Positions 24,226-53,124 of a stretch of DNA of 64,000 bases are shown here, piece by piece. The position numbers and the translations under genes are program-made. The stretch comes from Xestospongia muta (Eukaryota; Porifera; Demospongiae; Haplosclerida; Petrosiidae): the NCBI GenBank assembly GCA_963693285.1, contig OY848921.1:1875646-1939645 (forward strand). Reading direction: 5' to 3'. The first letter of the stretch is position 1. Each line of letters begins with the position of its first letter. The notes beneath the pieces are model-generated. The model did no database searches, had not been told where the DNA came from, and saw only the letters and a program-made list of their open reading frames with translations.

Positions 24226-27200
24226 ATGGATACTGAAGAAGAACTAAAATTAGCGAAGTCTCCTCATGGAGTTAGTACTGTTATATCATCAGACAATAGA
24301 GTAGAGATACCGGTTAGTATTATATTCAATGCATTCTACAATAATTGACAATAATAAGTATATATATATGTATGTGTGTTATGATCTTGTACTATGATAG
24401 AGTCAAGTCATTCTTTATCTATTTTTGTTGCACAGATTATCATTTCTGATGTAGTTAAAAATGATGAAGGTGGAAATGTACTTGGTGAAGGTGGAGGTGA
24501 ATTCAGTGAACCTGGTGAAGGAGGTTCTGAGATAGCAACTGGATCAAGGACTGGTCTATCAACAGGAAGAGAGGGAGATGACCTGTTAGATAATGATGTA
24601 TTATCTGAAGGTTCTGATGCTGGTTGGGACACAGACCTAGATATTGAAGGTACAGGAATGAGGATGTATTTTTCTAGTGTGTACTTGCATCCACCCTACA
24701 CATTCATCCATTCACTCACCCATTCATCCATTTACTCACCCATTCATCCATTTACTCACCCATCTATCCATTCATCTTATTTATCCTTCTGTCTGTCCAT
24801 CCATCTACTCCACCTATCCCTTTGTCTGTCCATCATTCATTCTTCCATCCACTGTTGATCTATCCAACTTTATTAGTACAGTTGCTATAGTAACATATAT
24901 TATTATTATGTGTTTAGAGGGGAAAGAAGAATATGATATTACTGGTCAGAGAACATACGCCAGAGCTTGTGAAATGATAGGTGTCATACCAGTCTCTCAT
25001 TTTATACGTTGTCTACAATCACAAGAGGCTACTATAGACTTGAGTCATCATTATGTTGGACCTAAAGGAGCTAAAGCCATTGCTGTGTCACTTACTGTAT
25101 GTGGTGATGGATGAATAGATAGTGAATGGACGGATAGATGTTTGGATGGGAGAATAGATGGATGGATAGGAGAATAAATAGATGGATGAGAGAACAGATG
25201 GATGGATGGGAGAATAGATGGATGAATGGGAGAATGAATGGATGGATGGGAGAACAGATGGATGGATATGGGAGAACAGATGGATGGATATGGGAGAACA
25301 GATGGATGCATGGGAGAATAAGTGGATGGATGAGAGAACAGATGGATGGATGGGAGAACAGATGGATGGATGGGAGAATAAATGGATGGATGGGAGAACG
25401 GATGGATGGATGGATGGATGGGAGAATAAATGGATGGATGGGAGAACAGATGGATGGATGGGAGAACAAATGGATGGATGGGAGAACAGATGGATGGATG
25501 GGAGAATAAATGGATGGATGAGAGAACAGATGGATGGATGGGAGAATAGATGGATGGATGGGAGAACGGATGGATGGATGGATGGGAGAATAAATGGATG
25601 GATGGGAGAATAGATGGATGGATGGGAGAACGGATGGATGGATGGATGGGAGAATAAATGGATGGATGGGAGAATAGATGGATGGATGGGAGAACGGATG
25701 GATGGATGGATGGGAGAATGAATGGATGGATGGGAGAATAGATGGATGGATGGGAGAACGGATGGATGGATGGATGGGAGAATAAATGGATGGATGGGAG
25801 AATAGATGGATGGATGGGAGAACGGATGGATGGATGGATGGGAGAATAAATGGATGGATGGGAGAATAGATGGATGGATGGGAGAACGGATGGATGGATG
25901 GATGGGAGAATGAATGAATGGATGTAAGAACAGATAGGAGAACTGGATTGCTGGATAGATAGATGGATAATTAACAATTATGTTTTTTTCTTGTCTAGTC
26001 CAATACAAGCGTGACTCATCTTAATTTAAGTAATAATGGACTAAATAAAGAAGGTGGTCTGGCTATTGCTGATATGCTCAAAGAGAATTGTTACATAACA
26101 CATCTAGATTTATCTAATAATTCTATTGGTGCAACAGGAGCGTATGCTATAGCAGATATGCTTAATTCAAATAGTACTGTTACTCACTGTAACTTCAGTG
26201 GTTAGTCAAATGGATTAATGAATGGATGGATGGATGGGTTGATAGAAAGATAAATGGATGGATGGATTGATAGAAGGATGGATGGATGGATGGATGGATT
26301 GATAGAAGTATGGATGGATGGATAATAATGGATGGATGGATGGATTGATAGAAGGATGAATGGATGGATTGATGGATGGATGGATAAATGGATGGATAGA
26401 TAGAAGGATGGATGGATGGATGGATAGATAGAAGGATGGATGGATGGATGGATAGATAAAAGGATGGATGGATGGATAAATGGATGGATAGATAGAAGGA
26501 TGGATGGATGGATTGATAGAAGGATGAATGGATGGATGGATGGAAGGATGGATGGATGGATAAATGGATTGATAGAAGGATGAATGGATAGATGGATACT
26601 ACAAGTATAATATATATATTAACAATTGTTTCTGTTATAATAATGGATATGTTATGTACACAGGTTGTTATTAAACATCTTCTATTGTAGGAAGTGCATT
26701 TGATGACAAGGCGGCTGAACCTATTAGTGAAATTATCAAAGTTAGTTCATTGTCATAACATTATCAACTATTAGATAAATGAGTACGTGTATCAATAGGG
26801 ACCTTGAAATAGCATTTATTTGATTTGTCAATTATCCATTTATTTCTCATCCATTCATCCATCTAACTCTCCATCTGTTGATTCATCCATATATCTATCT
26901 ATTTCTCTGTCCATTGATCTTTCATTTCCTTGTAGGTCAGTCTTCGTATCACTTACCTAGACCTTAGTCATAATGAGTTCTCAGAAGTTGGTGGTACAGT
27001 ACTGGGAGCTGCTATAGGTCAATAAAACACAAGTCATGTACATATCTTTATTTATCTCACTATAGCTGAAAGTGAAGTATTACAAACATTAGATCTCAGT
27101 TGGAATCACATTCGTAGAAAAGGCGCCACTGCTATAGCTCAAGGTCTCAAGTCAAACCAAATGTTAAAAGTCCTCAATTTAGCTTATAATGGGTTTGGTA

Positions 27201-28912
27201 CTGAAGGAGCTATAGCATTAGCTGATGCACTTAAAGTCAACACAACATTACAGGAACTGGATATAACGTAAGTTAATAAATGATGAACAATTGTTGACAA
27301 AAGAGTTAATAGTTTTATAGATCAAATGTACTTTAATAGCTGTGGGAACTGTGTATATGATTGTGTACATTGAATATACATTAATATTGAACTATATACA
27401 CTTTAATAGCTGTGGGAACTGTGTATATGATTGTGTGCTTTGAATATACATTAATATTGAACTATATGCACTTTAATAGCTGTGGGAACTGTGTATATGA
27501 TTGTGTGCTTTGAATATACATTAATATTGAACTATATGCACTTTAATAGCTGTGGGAACTGTGTATATGATTGTGTACATTGAATATACATTAATATTGA
27601 ACTATATGTGTAAAAAGTGTTTTCTTCACTTCAGGGACAATCGGATACTCATTGAAGGAGTAAAAGCTATTGCTAAAGTTCTTCCAACTTGTGAAAACTT
27701 GAAAACATTAAAGGTACAATGTGTATTCAGTTCATCTAATATAATATAAATAATGATTGTATTTCAACAGATTGGAAAAAATCCTATTGAAATGGTTGGA
27801 GTAATAACATTATTGGATGCTTTAAAGAGTGGTAGTAGCTCATTGACTGAACTTTGTATGGATGTATGTCTGAATAGATATTATATATCCATTTGTCATC
27901 AACATCCATCCATTTGTTCATCTGCCTACTCATCCATCCATCCATTCATTCATCTGCCTACACATCCATTCATCCATCTATTCATCCATTCATCCATCCA
28001 TCCATTCATCCATCCATCCATTCATCTATTCATCCATCCATCCATCCATTCATCCATCTATCCATCCATTCATCCATCCATCCATCCATTCTAGGGTATA
28101 ACAGTAAATCTGGAAATTGCTAAAATAATTAAAGAGATGTCAGAAGACATATCTACTCTCACAATTACTCATGCTGGTACAGGTGGTTATAAAGAACGCA
28201 AACCATTACCCACACCAATACAAAAATTGACAAAATACTCAAAAGAAAACAACGTAAAATTGAACGATTTATTTTTGGTATTTGACAAGAAGAAACATGG
28301 ATACCTCACTGAGGAAGAATTTAGAGCATCTTTGAAAGTAAGCTATCGAGTGTATCATTATTATAATTACATTTGTAATTAGATCATTGATTAAGTCAAC
28401 AAACAATAAACACTAATGTCCACTGTTACTAAATATAGAATGTTACTATTTATAGAACAGTACTGTTATTGTTATCATTATTATAGACTGTTAATTTTGT
28501 GTACTGTTTCGATATCAATAGCAATGTGATAAGTTAATAATTTTATAAATTAGATTCAATGAAAGCTTAAATTAATAATGAATAATTTGTAATTAATTAA
28601 CCACGTACATGTTACCATGGAAAATACATGTACATGTACATGTAAAATCATGCAAAAATTACAATGCATTTTAATTTATTTTTGCAGCATATAAGTGCTC
28701 CTTTGATGGAATTTGAAGTATTGAAATTGTTAAAAGAGTTTGGCAAGGAGAGAGAGAAAGTACCAATCACAGAAGAAGGAGAAGAAGAGATGACTATGGA
28801 GGATGAAGGACCAGTAACTATTGTTGACTATAAGTAAGTGGAATTATGTATTCTAAAAACATGATATTCTCTATTTTTCAGTGCTATTTTGGAATCTGCA
28901 AAAAATTGTTAA
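24226..28912 (+). CDS. LRRC74A: LRRC74-like leucine-rich repeat protein with EF-hand-like tail
   Basis: The start is [15 protein letters not shown] at 24226. An acidic/Gly-rich exon ends [31 protein letters not shown] and [13 protein letters not shown] match LRRC74 (YIKSCELVGVVPVSYFIRNM, HHGLGPRGTKAIA). RI-type LRRs follow ([98 protein letters not shown]), then [13 protein letters not shown]. The C-terminus has [20 protein letters not shown] (EF-hand-like) and ends [13 protein letters not shown] with the last exon at 28882-28912. Function is not established in the family. Introns are packed with minisatellites. An X-box in the promoter hints at ciliary expression. Confidence 0.88.
24697..24850. 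repeat. CATTCATCCA minisatellite, LRRC74-like intron
   Basis: Degenerate 20-base units of CATTCATCCATTTACTCACC grading into CCATC repeats. Confidence 0.85.
25092..25935. repeat. Large ATGG-based minisatellite, LRRC74-like intron
   Basis: About 840 bases of GGAGAA(T/C)(A/G)(A/G)ATGGATGGATG units. The distal half has a higher-order pattern of three unit types (GAATAAATGG, GAATAGATGG, GAACGGATGG plus an extra ATGG), about 64 bases per cycle, repeated about five times. It is open in several frames on both strands only because of its periodicity. Confidence 0.95.
26205..26600. repeat. GGATGGATGGATTGATAGAA minisatellite, LRRC74-like intron
   Basis: Degenerate ATGG units interrupted by TTGATAGAA or TAGATAGAA. 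Confidence 0.92.
27331..27608. repeat. Four-copy 70-base tandem repeat, LRRC74-like intron
   Basis: CTTTAATAGCTGTGGGAACT begins at 27331, 27401, 27471 and 27541, an exact 70-base period. Units differ by a few substitutions (GTGTACATTG versus GTGTGCTTTG). The last copy abuts the acceptor of the next exon. Confidence 0.97.
27896..28093. repeat. (CCATC/CATT)n array, LRRC74-like intron
   Basis: Tetranucleotide CCAT array with CATTCAT interruptions, immediately before the acceptor TTCTAG of the next exon. Confidence 0.93.
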
Positions 28913-28942
28913 AAATTGTAAAAATAATTGATTTAATATGAT

Positions 28943-28950
28943 GGGCGTGG
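28943..28950. promoter_or_regulatory. GGGCGTGG box upstream of the Ras GAP gene
   Basis: CACCC/GC-box-like element about 100 bases before the ATG at 29046; a reversed partial copy (ACACGCC) lies 15 bases on. Confidence 0.4.
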
Positions 28951-29045
28951 TCGAATTATTAGGACACGCCTACTTTAAGTTTTGAATAATAAGTTGCTTG
29001 TGTGTGTGTGCTGGCTAATTTGTGCGTGTGGTGTGTGAAGTAGAG

Positions 29046-37139
<8,094 letters not shown>

Positions 37140-37749
37140 TGTAACCATAACAACCAACAGATAAATTGTTCAAATATTTCATCCTAATGATCTGTCATGT
37201 TCTCTGTGTGTGTGTGTGTGTGTGTATGTAATTAATGTCATAGTACTACCAGACCAATTTTATTTTCTTACACTTTGATCTTAAGGTTATGTAGACTCAT
37301 ACCCATAACTTATGTTCATGGACTCAAACCCAGCTCGAACACCCCTGTGCCTAAGTTTAGAATCAAGTTCCATAGATATTAAATGTTCAATCGAAAATTG
37401 AACACACTTAATTTTTTCTTTTGTTTTCTTTGTTTTGTATGAAACAGTAAAAAAAGAAATCTCTAGGTTTTAAATCTTAGTTTCTAAGTGTATTATTGCT
37501 CAAAAGATTATAGTTGACTTTTAGTGACTAGAATATTTATATATTATAATAATAATATAATTTTGATGTCATTATCAAATTAATCATTAATTTTTTGTTT
37601 GTGATAGTTATTCGATGTTTCATAAAACAGTCATGTGATTTGTTCAATTTGTTCTAGTTTGAAGACATGATTCTGAAATGAAAGTATATAACAATATCGT
37701 AATGATAATGATTAATAAAACTTCAGATATTTGTCGGTATATAGTTGTT
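37140..37749. other. Convergent intergenic region
   Basis: Between the Ras GAP stop and the APMAP copy 1 stop; contains a (TG)n tract at 37205-37225. Nothing else recognised. Confidence 0.6.
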
Positions 37750-40166
<2,417 letters not shown>

Positions 40167-40247
40167 GGTAACATTAATCATAGATAGTGTAAACTAACGT
40201 AACTATACTATCTATGCATCAACACAAGTAATTGAAGTAAGGGAAAG

Positions 40248-40255
40248 CCACACCC
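40248..40255. promoter_or_regulatory. CACCC box upstream of APMAP copy 1
   Basis: CCACACCC about 80 bases before the ATG at 40166; same motif as at other starts in this window. Confidence 0.4.
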
Positions 40256-40498
40256 AAGATTGTTTATTATAAATAATTATAATAATTGATTTATATAAAT
40301 TAATACTTGTCAAATTCTATAAAATACAAATATGAAAGAAGAGTTTAGTTAATAATTTATTTATAAACAGTATACAAATAAAATAAAAATTAAATACAAA
40401 CAAATAAACAAGTACAAACAAGAGAAGAGACCAGTTCATCTAGTAGCTCCATAAACTTGCTTCTCCATAAAAACCTTCAAATGACCAGGACTCAATGA

Positions 40499-40666
40499 TT
40501 ACCACTGACCCACTGTGCCTTTTTCAACACATTTCAGAAAGAAACCATTTATTGCTGTAACTATTCCAAATTTTTCAGAAACGATGACAAGATGTTTAAT
40601 TTGTATGTATTGTTCAATTTCCCATGCACAATTAGCATCTTTTGAAACAAAGTGGACACACAGAAT
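40499..40666 (-). CDS. Putative orphan last exon, not recognised
   Basis: After an acceptor (GATTTGTAG|ATTCTG) a frame is open for 55 codons to TAA: ILCVHFVSKDANCAWEIEQY, then an Ile/Lys-rich segment ending EKGTVGQW. It lies just 3' of the APMAP pseudogene exons on the same strand, so it could be spliced to them or be left from another gene. No family recognised. Confidence 0.3.
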   Translation of the reverse strand: MLCVHFVSKDANCAWEIEQYIQIKHLVIVSEKFGIVTAINGFFLKCVEKGTVGQW

Positions 40667-40737
40667 CTACAAATCCACAAACCAAGTAATGCACACAAAA
40701 AGCAACAGCATATACGTCACTATGGCAACAAGTACTT

Positions 40738-41168
40738 TATTACTTACCATCACCATCTACAGCAAATCCTTCTGGTCCTATTAGTTCTCCTTCAAATAAT
40801 CTTATGACCTTTCAAGATCTTTATTACTAGCAAATGATTTACAATTAAATGTGTTAAGTCTAATTGATGCATAGGGATAAAGAATAATAGAGAAATGGAT
40901 GTAGTGGTAAGAAATAGCTGTACATAGTGGACACTTCGGTATTGGTACATGTTTAACATTACTTAAATGAATTGGGGTCAATTGGATTAGTAAAACAGGT
41001 ATACCAACTCCAGCTGCTAACAATAGATTAACATACCTTTGACACTTTAATGATCTAAAATATCTACAACTTACATTGCTGCTCAATTACTTATGATTTT
41101 ATATCTTCTATCATGGCTGTTTTATCCTCTGTATCAATGGAAGCAGGCTCCTTCCTTCTATATCTAGC
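40738..41168 (-). pseudogene. APMAP pseudogene (first three exons only)
   Basis: Copies of exons 1-3 of the neighbouring APMAP genes are recognisable: RYRRKEPASIDTEDK (start region), YVNLLLAAGVGIPVLL (anchor) and LNTFNCKSFASNKDLE. The start codon is lost (the ATGGCTAGG of copy 1 reads CTGGCTAGA here) and the third exon has a one-base loss after DLE that brings in a stop. No later exons follow. A dead partial duplicate. Confidence 0.85.
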
Positions 41169-42525
41169 CAGTCCATAGTAATGTAAATAACACCTGAGTA
41201 AATAATTCTTGTTATTTTAAGTTCAGTAAAAGCTACACTCAAACACATACACTAATTCAAAAATCTTACTGGATGTTTTTATTATGATTCTTACTTCATT
41301 TTTTGTTCCAAAGCTTATCTTTCATAAAAACTGTCTTTAAAAATGCAAAAAATTAAATCTCGCTTACAATTTTACATGTATATAATACATGTACATGTCC
41401 TATATACATGTATAAATTATCTATACAAGTACATATTTGCATCTAATTGAGCAGGACCTCAAACAAATGCTCATGCATGGCATCAATTATGGTTACCATA
41501 GCATCATTAGCATGGTTACAAGCTTTATAATCTGATTGGTCAGTTGACTACCAATCAAATCAAGCAGATTGTCTAACTCCACTTTTATATGTCCTGGTTG
41601 ATGGAATATAATATGTTAGAGATTGGTAATGGAGGTATGACTACTACTGCGTATACTACACACTTTAGTTTACGGGCACTAATGAAGGCATTTTATTATC
41701 TTATTTTGTACTAGTTGTGTTAAAAATTAAATAGGCTCCTTTGTTAATTGGTTGTGATGGGATGATGCATTGAACATTATCACTAATGATGAAGTCATTA
41801 CAATTAATCTAGATAAGTTAGGTGTCCAAGGTAAAAGACCAAATTCAAAGATACAAAGATGTGGCAAGCTCCCTTGTCATATGAATCAAAAGCTGTGGTG
41901 TTGTTAAATTGAGGCAATTTGTTTACTAGTATCACTGTATATAGTTGTCTGATATTTACTGGACAGTAGTACTGGAAGTCAAAGAAGGTGACAAACACAA
42001 TAACAACAAACATTGCTTCTCTCTATAGATACAAAAAGCTAATCTATGTAATCTTTGGGCCAAGAAAGATCTAGTAATACATACAGGTTCTATTATTGCT
42101 GATGCTGTTCCAAATCATGAAGAAAGTTGTGCATCATATAACACCTTTGTCACTCAAACACCATTAACTTATCACACTGATCACTGTCTGCTATGGTTGA
42201 CAGACTCTTTAATGTTGTTTTTAGATTATGTTGTTTGTAGGGTACTTGTCTAGACCTAAGAGGAAACAGAGAAAAGATTTGTAGATTCTACATAGGATAT
42301 ATATATATATAATACCTATTGTCATTATAAAACTTATGTGATGTATATTATAATTATTGTAGTTCTCTTATTTGTATAATTATACTTTGTGTGTTAAGTG
42401 TAACTTTGTGTGTTATTATATAATTACCTAGCAATAGTTAGTTATCTAAAATAAAAACTCTATCAAAAAACAACAAAATATTTATAAAATTTTAAAAAAT
42501 AATATTTGTAAGTATAAAGTTTCAA
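41169..42525. other. Region between APMAP pseudogene and APMAP copy 2, with decayed ORF fragments
   Basis: Mostly AT-rich. On the + strand two open stretches occur: 41758-41907 (WDDALNIITNDEVITINLDK...) and 42029-42250 after an acceptor-like CTCTATAG (IQKANLCNLWAKKDLVIHTG ... HTDHCLLWLTDSLMLFLDYV). They do not join in phase and no family is recognised. They may be remnants of a decayed gene or retroelement. Confidence 0.3.
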
Positions 42526-42950
42526 TTATGTCATTTTCAATTTGCCAATATATGGAGTCTCATAAGATCCCAGATATAACGTGTCTCCTCCCATATCTAA
42601 AACCTCACTGACGCCGATAATAGAGTCTCCACCCATATCGTAAAATTCACGAACAATTTTTCCCTCTTGGTCCAGTTCCATTATCATGCCATTCTTAGGG
42701 ACAACAAGGGGAAGAGCACGACTCAATCCAAGCTATGACAAAAGTAATCATACTAACATTTAAACAACAATGCAGTAGATTTAAACAATGCTAACATAAA
42801 AAATAGATGTTAATAACCTCTCACTATTGATCAGAGCTACTCCAATTTACCTACTGACATCTAGACATTTCTAATACAAAATCAAAGATTGTTATATTCA
42901 CTGCTCACAGCAGTGAGTATAACTTTTAACTTTTAAATTTAACATTACAA

Positions 42951-42992
<42 letters not shown>

Positions 42993-45656
42993 CAGAGTGG
43001 AAAATGCTAAAATATCAAGTGGGAACAATACAATTGAGTTGCTGATAATAGGTAGGATATTGTAAAATCAATAATGATCAAACCTTAACAATGATGGTTC
43101 TAAGTAGTGGATAGCGACCTAAGAAATCGCTAATACCACTTTCACGTGTGATAGCAAACCCAACCCAGTAGCCTCCACTAGAACTTGGAGATACGTTGTC
43201 TGGCAATCCAGGAAGTTTCTCAATAAACATCTCCAATTGACCAGCTTTGGACCCTTTGAGATAATACCTATAAGTAGTAAGTAACAAACAAACAAAGATA
43301 GATACTTACAACCTGTAGTATTTTAGAGACTAGTTATTATTATATATAGCATGTATAAAATAATCACCTTAGTATTCTAGCTCTTGTTGTCTCTACGATA
43401 ACAAGGAACTCATCATTAGGACTTTGACTTAGTCCGTTAGCAAAATGTAACTTTGGTATTACCACACTTAGAGAACGATCAACTGGATTGTAATGGACCA
43501 ACTTCCCATTGGGACGTCCCTCGTATACATCCATTAACAACATATCACGTGAGAACTTTGAGCTCGAATCAGTGAAGAAAATACTTCCATTGTTCAATAC
43601 TGCTATATCATTAACAAATTTCATCGGAGGAATGTCTGGAGGGAGGGCTGAAGAATTGACGAGGGTTACTCTCTCCCCAGTCTTAAGATCCAGCATTGAT
43701 ATTCCATGATAACAATCAGCAATATAAAGAAGATAAGGTTCCTTAGGATTGATTTCAAGTCCCAAAGCACGACCACATCGTGATTCCTCACTAAGAGTAC
43801 CTTTATAAAAGACAACAAAACACAACACAATAATATAATATTTTTACAGATTATATGGTATTAGCTAAACTTGATACACAAACTGAAACCTCATTCCCAG
43901 ACTAAAATGACATTGCTTCTCAATGTTTAGATTCAAAACAGAAAACTGACTGCAAATAAAGTACATACAGTTTGGCCAGTCTAATCAGTCTCTTATTATG
44001 TATACAGTACTCTTACCACAATTGTCATAGGGAGGTGATCCTAGTCTAAGTACTGTTGTAAAAGAGTTATCAGTAAATTTTATAATTCTTCCATCACTTA
44101 AACCAGTATACATGTTACCTGAGAGAGAGAGAGAGAGAGAGAGAGAGGATAGTGTCCTTAATATGGTGAGAGTTCACTTACCATCACCATCTACAGCAAA
44201 TCCTTCTGGTCCCATTAGTTCTCCTTCAAATAATCTCACGGCCTTTTCAAGATCTTCATTACTAGCAAATCCTTTACATTCATAATTGTCAAGTCTAATG
44301 GATGCATAAGAATATAACATGAATCGGAATAAAGAACTTTGGATGTATTAATTAGTTGGGCGTGGCCTGACCTTATGATGCAGTGTCAGGACCAATGTAT
44401 ATTATACAGACCTGGGTTAGCACCAAGGCCTGACCAATATTTCAGTCATGACAAATTATTATAATGTCATGATTAATGTTATAAAATTATTGTAATGTAA
44501 TTTACATAATGGTCTGTAGGTTATCAACAGCTGCTTTTCCTAGACTGCGTTATACATGTTATACATAACATGTATATGTATTTAACACAGTCTAGGATAA
44601 GCAGCTGTTGATAGGCTAATGACTGTTAATAAATTACATATGCATACTCAGTGACTGTGACAGTGAGAGGGCTTTGTTTAAAGTCTGTACCAATAATCCA
44701 CAGTGTCTTGATGTAGCTATCTCTACTATTACCAGTCGGTTTTAACAATAAGATTTCATCATATATGGTAACCTGGAACAGCTTCTGGTTAAAGCATGTC
44801 TTAGAAAAAATTATTCTGAAGAGTTGAAGATGGTAACAGAATCCTATGAACCCGATTTTAGCAAATCAGAACTGGAAACACAGCTCGAGATCCTAAGATG
44901 CATGAAAATTGAACCTAACAGTGAAAGTCTTGTTTTTTTCTGATGTCCATAAGCATTTTCAAACTATGTCTACCCATGGGATCAATCCCATGAGTACAAC
45001 CCCTAGTTTTTTTTTCCAGGGGGTAAGCCCTCTGGATCTTTTCCCCCTTCACATTTGCATTGGCCTGATCAATCTTATTTTGTATCCCTAGCCATGAGGC
45101 CTGACTATATACTAAATTTGTGACAGCCTACAAAGATTTTGCAGTAAAGGCAATGATATTAGTGGTGATTTAACCCTTTGTCATGTCTATGATAATAAAT
45201 AGACAAAAATAACTATATTTTAAAATTAAGCAGAGCAGCTGCAAATGGTCATTTGATCATTAGAAAGATCTTGAAGTGTATCACAAATTCAGTAAGTTTA
45301 CAGAGCACTCCGGACTCTTTGCTATTGCAATGTCAGTCAAGCCATGCTTGACTATGCAACATCAAAAATGGTTACATTCATAGGTATTAAGATAAATGCA
45401 AGCATAAATTTAACATACTCAAATGCAATGGGGTCAATTGGATTTGGTAGAAGTATTATCACCCAAACTCCAGCTATCAGCAACAAACTAACATACAAAA
45501 ATACGTTCAAACGTTTCATTGATGATCTAAAAATATATGTAACTATAAATTAATGACAATATTGTTCAATGCTTACAATTTTGCATCGTTTACGGTAGCT
45601 AATTTGTCCTTAGTACCATTGCTTTGAGGAACAATGACCTTTCTCTTTCTAGCCAT
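42526..45656 (-). CDS. APMAP: APMAP copy 2: membrane-anchored strictosidine-synthase-like protein
   Basis: Starts MARKRKVIVPQSNG at 45656. The anchor exon (about 45418-45532) reads VFLYVSLLLIAGVWVIILL. Then LFEGELMGPEGFAVDGDG (44197-44293), the exon with a CT array before its acceptor (near 44119), the long exon 43364-43800 (GRALGLEINPKEPYLLYIAD; NDIAVLNNGSIFFTDSSSKF), PGLPDNVSPSSSGGYWVGFA and a C-terminal exon ending YLGSYETPYIGKLKMT. The central exon is almost identical to copy 1 while the anchor exon has diverged. It has four extra residues (DIPP region) near 43633. It shares an 82-base promoter with TMEM209. Intron 2 holds a hAT fossil and a foldback element. Confidence 0.9.
42955..42987 (-). 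repeat. Short (CT)n, APMAP copy 2 intron
   Basis: GA on +; upstream of, but not adjacent to, a splice site. Confidence 0.9.
44119..44148 (-). repeat. (CT)n before an APMAP copy 2 acceptor
   Basis: Short counterpart (about 28 bases) of the array at 39206 in copy 1, at the homologous 3' splice site. Confidence 0.95.
44495..44639. mobile_element. 145-base foldback element, APMAP copy 2 intron
   Basis: Left arm TATCAACAGCTGCTTTTCC pairs with the right arm GGATAAGCAGCTGTTGATA; 29 of 31 positions match across the main stem. The centre is another perfect palindrome (TACATGTTAT/ATAACATGTA) and the arms extend to ATGTAATTTA/TAAATTACAT at the ends. It is MITE-like, with no coding capacity. Confidence 0.8.
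44768..45110 (+). mobile_element. Decayed hAT transposase fragment (TTF-zinc-finger type)
   Basis: Antisense to the host gene, the translation NLEQLLVKACLRKNYSEELK followed by YEPDFSKSELETQLEIL, then in another frame FFSDVHKHFQTMS, resembles the segment before the dimerisation domain of TTF-type hAT transposases (FYKDDFD..QLSTQLEIL...VTFKEIHKYFQSLS). Frameshifts and stops interrupt it, and the catalytic regions are missing. Confidence 0.55.
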
Positions 45657-45708
45657 TAAGAAGAGATGCTAATTAAAAATTAATTACTTTGATTTGCTCA
45701 TTTTGAAA

Positions 45709-45716
45709 CCACACCC
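45709..45716. promoter_or_regulatory. CACCC box between APMAP copy 2 and TMEM209
   Basis: CCACACCC in the 82-base interval between the divergent start codons. Confidence 0.45.
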
Positions 45717-45738
45717 ACCCACATGGAACTAACTTAAC

Positions 45739-48717
<2,979 letters not shown>

Positions 48718-48797
48718 TGAATACAAATCAATAAGATTTATATAATATAAGATATAAATACATTGTGTAGATGTAGTCTAGTGTATCTCTGAATTCT

Positions 48798-48842
48798 ACT
48801 CCTCTTTTTGACATCTGTGTCCTCACTGTCAAAAAGGGGAGT
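48798..48842. other. Hairpin between convergent TMEM209 and MVK 3' ends
   Basis: ACTCCTCTTTTTGACA (48798-48813) pairs with TGTCAAAAAGGGGAGT (48827-48842), 15 of 16 positions with one G-T-type mismatch and a 13-base loop. It lies 81 bases after the TMEM209 stop. Confidence 0.6.
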
Positions 48843-49070
48843 GGTTAGTCCGTATATATTTGAGTACAACATTAAGAGCCGGATATGACGAACCAGTGTC
48901 GTTTCTCTAGACCAACAAATCCAATATAATTCCATTAATAAGACTGCCACAATATAATTAAATGATTCAACGATAATTTCATTAAAAAACTAAATTTGTT
49001 GATCAATATACATATCGCATATTCTAAAAATACAATCAATTTATCACACACACACATTATGTACTCTATA

Positions 49071-53043
<3,973 letters not shown>

Positions 53044-53124
53044 CATCTAAACAATATCCAATAAACTACTATACTTACAACCAAGTAGTTTACTGATAAT
53101 AACACGGACGTGTCCTAAAACCTC

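Noticed and set aside
25051..26008. Overlapping frames of over 300 residues ([12 protein letters not shown]... and [12 protein letters not shown]...) on both strands
   Set aside because: They are translations of the ATGG minisatellite, open in many frames because of periodicity; the region is an intron of the LRRC74-like gene.
25092..28093. CRISPR-like array
   Set aside because: Repeats are head-to-tail minisatellites without unique spacers, in a eukaryotic gene.
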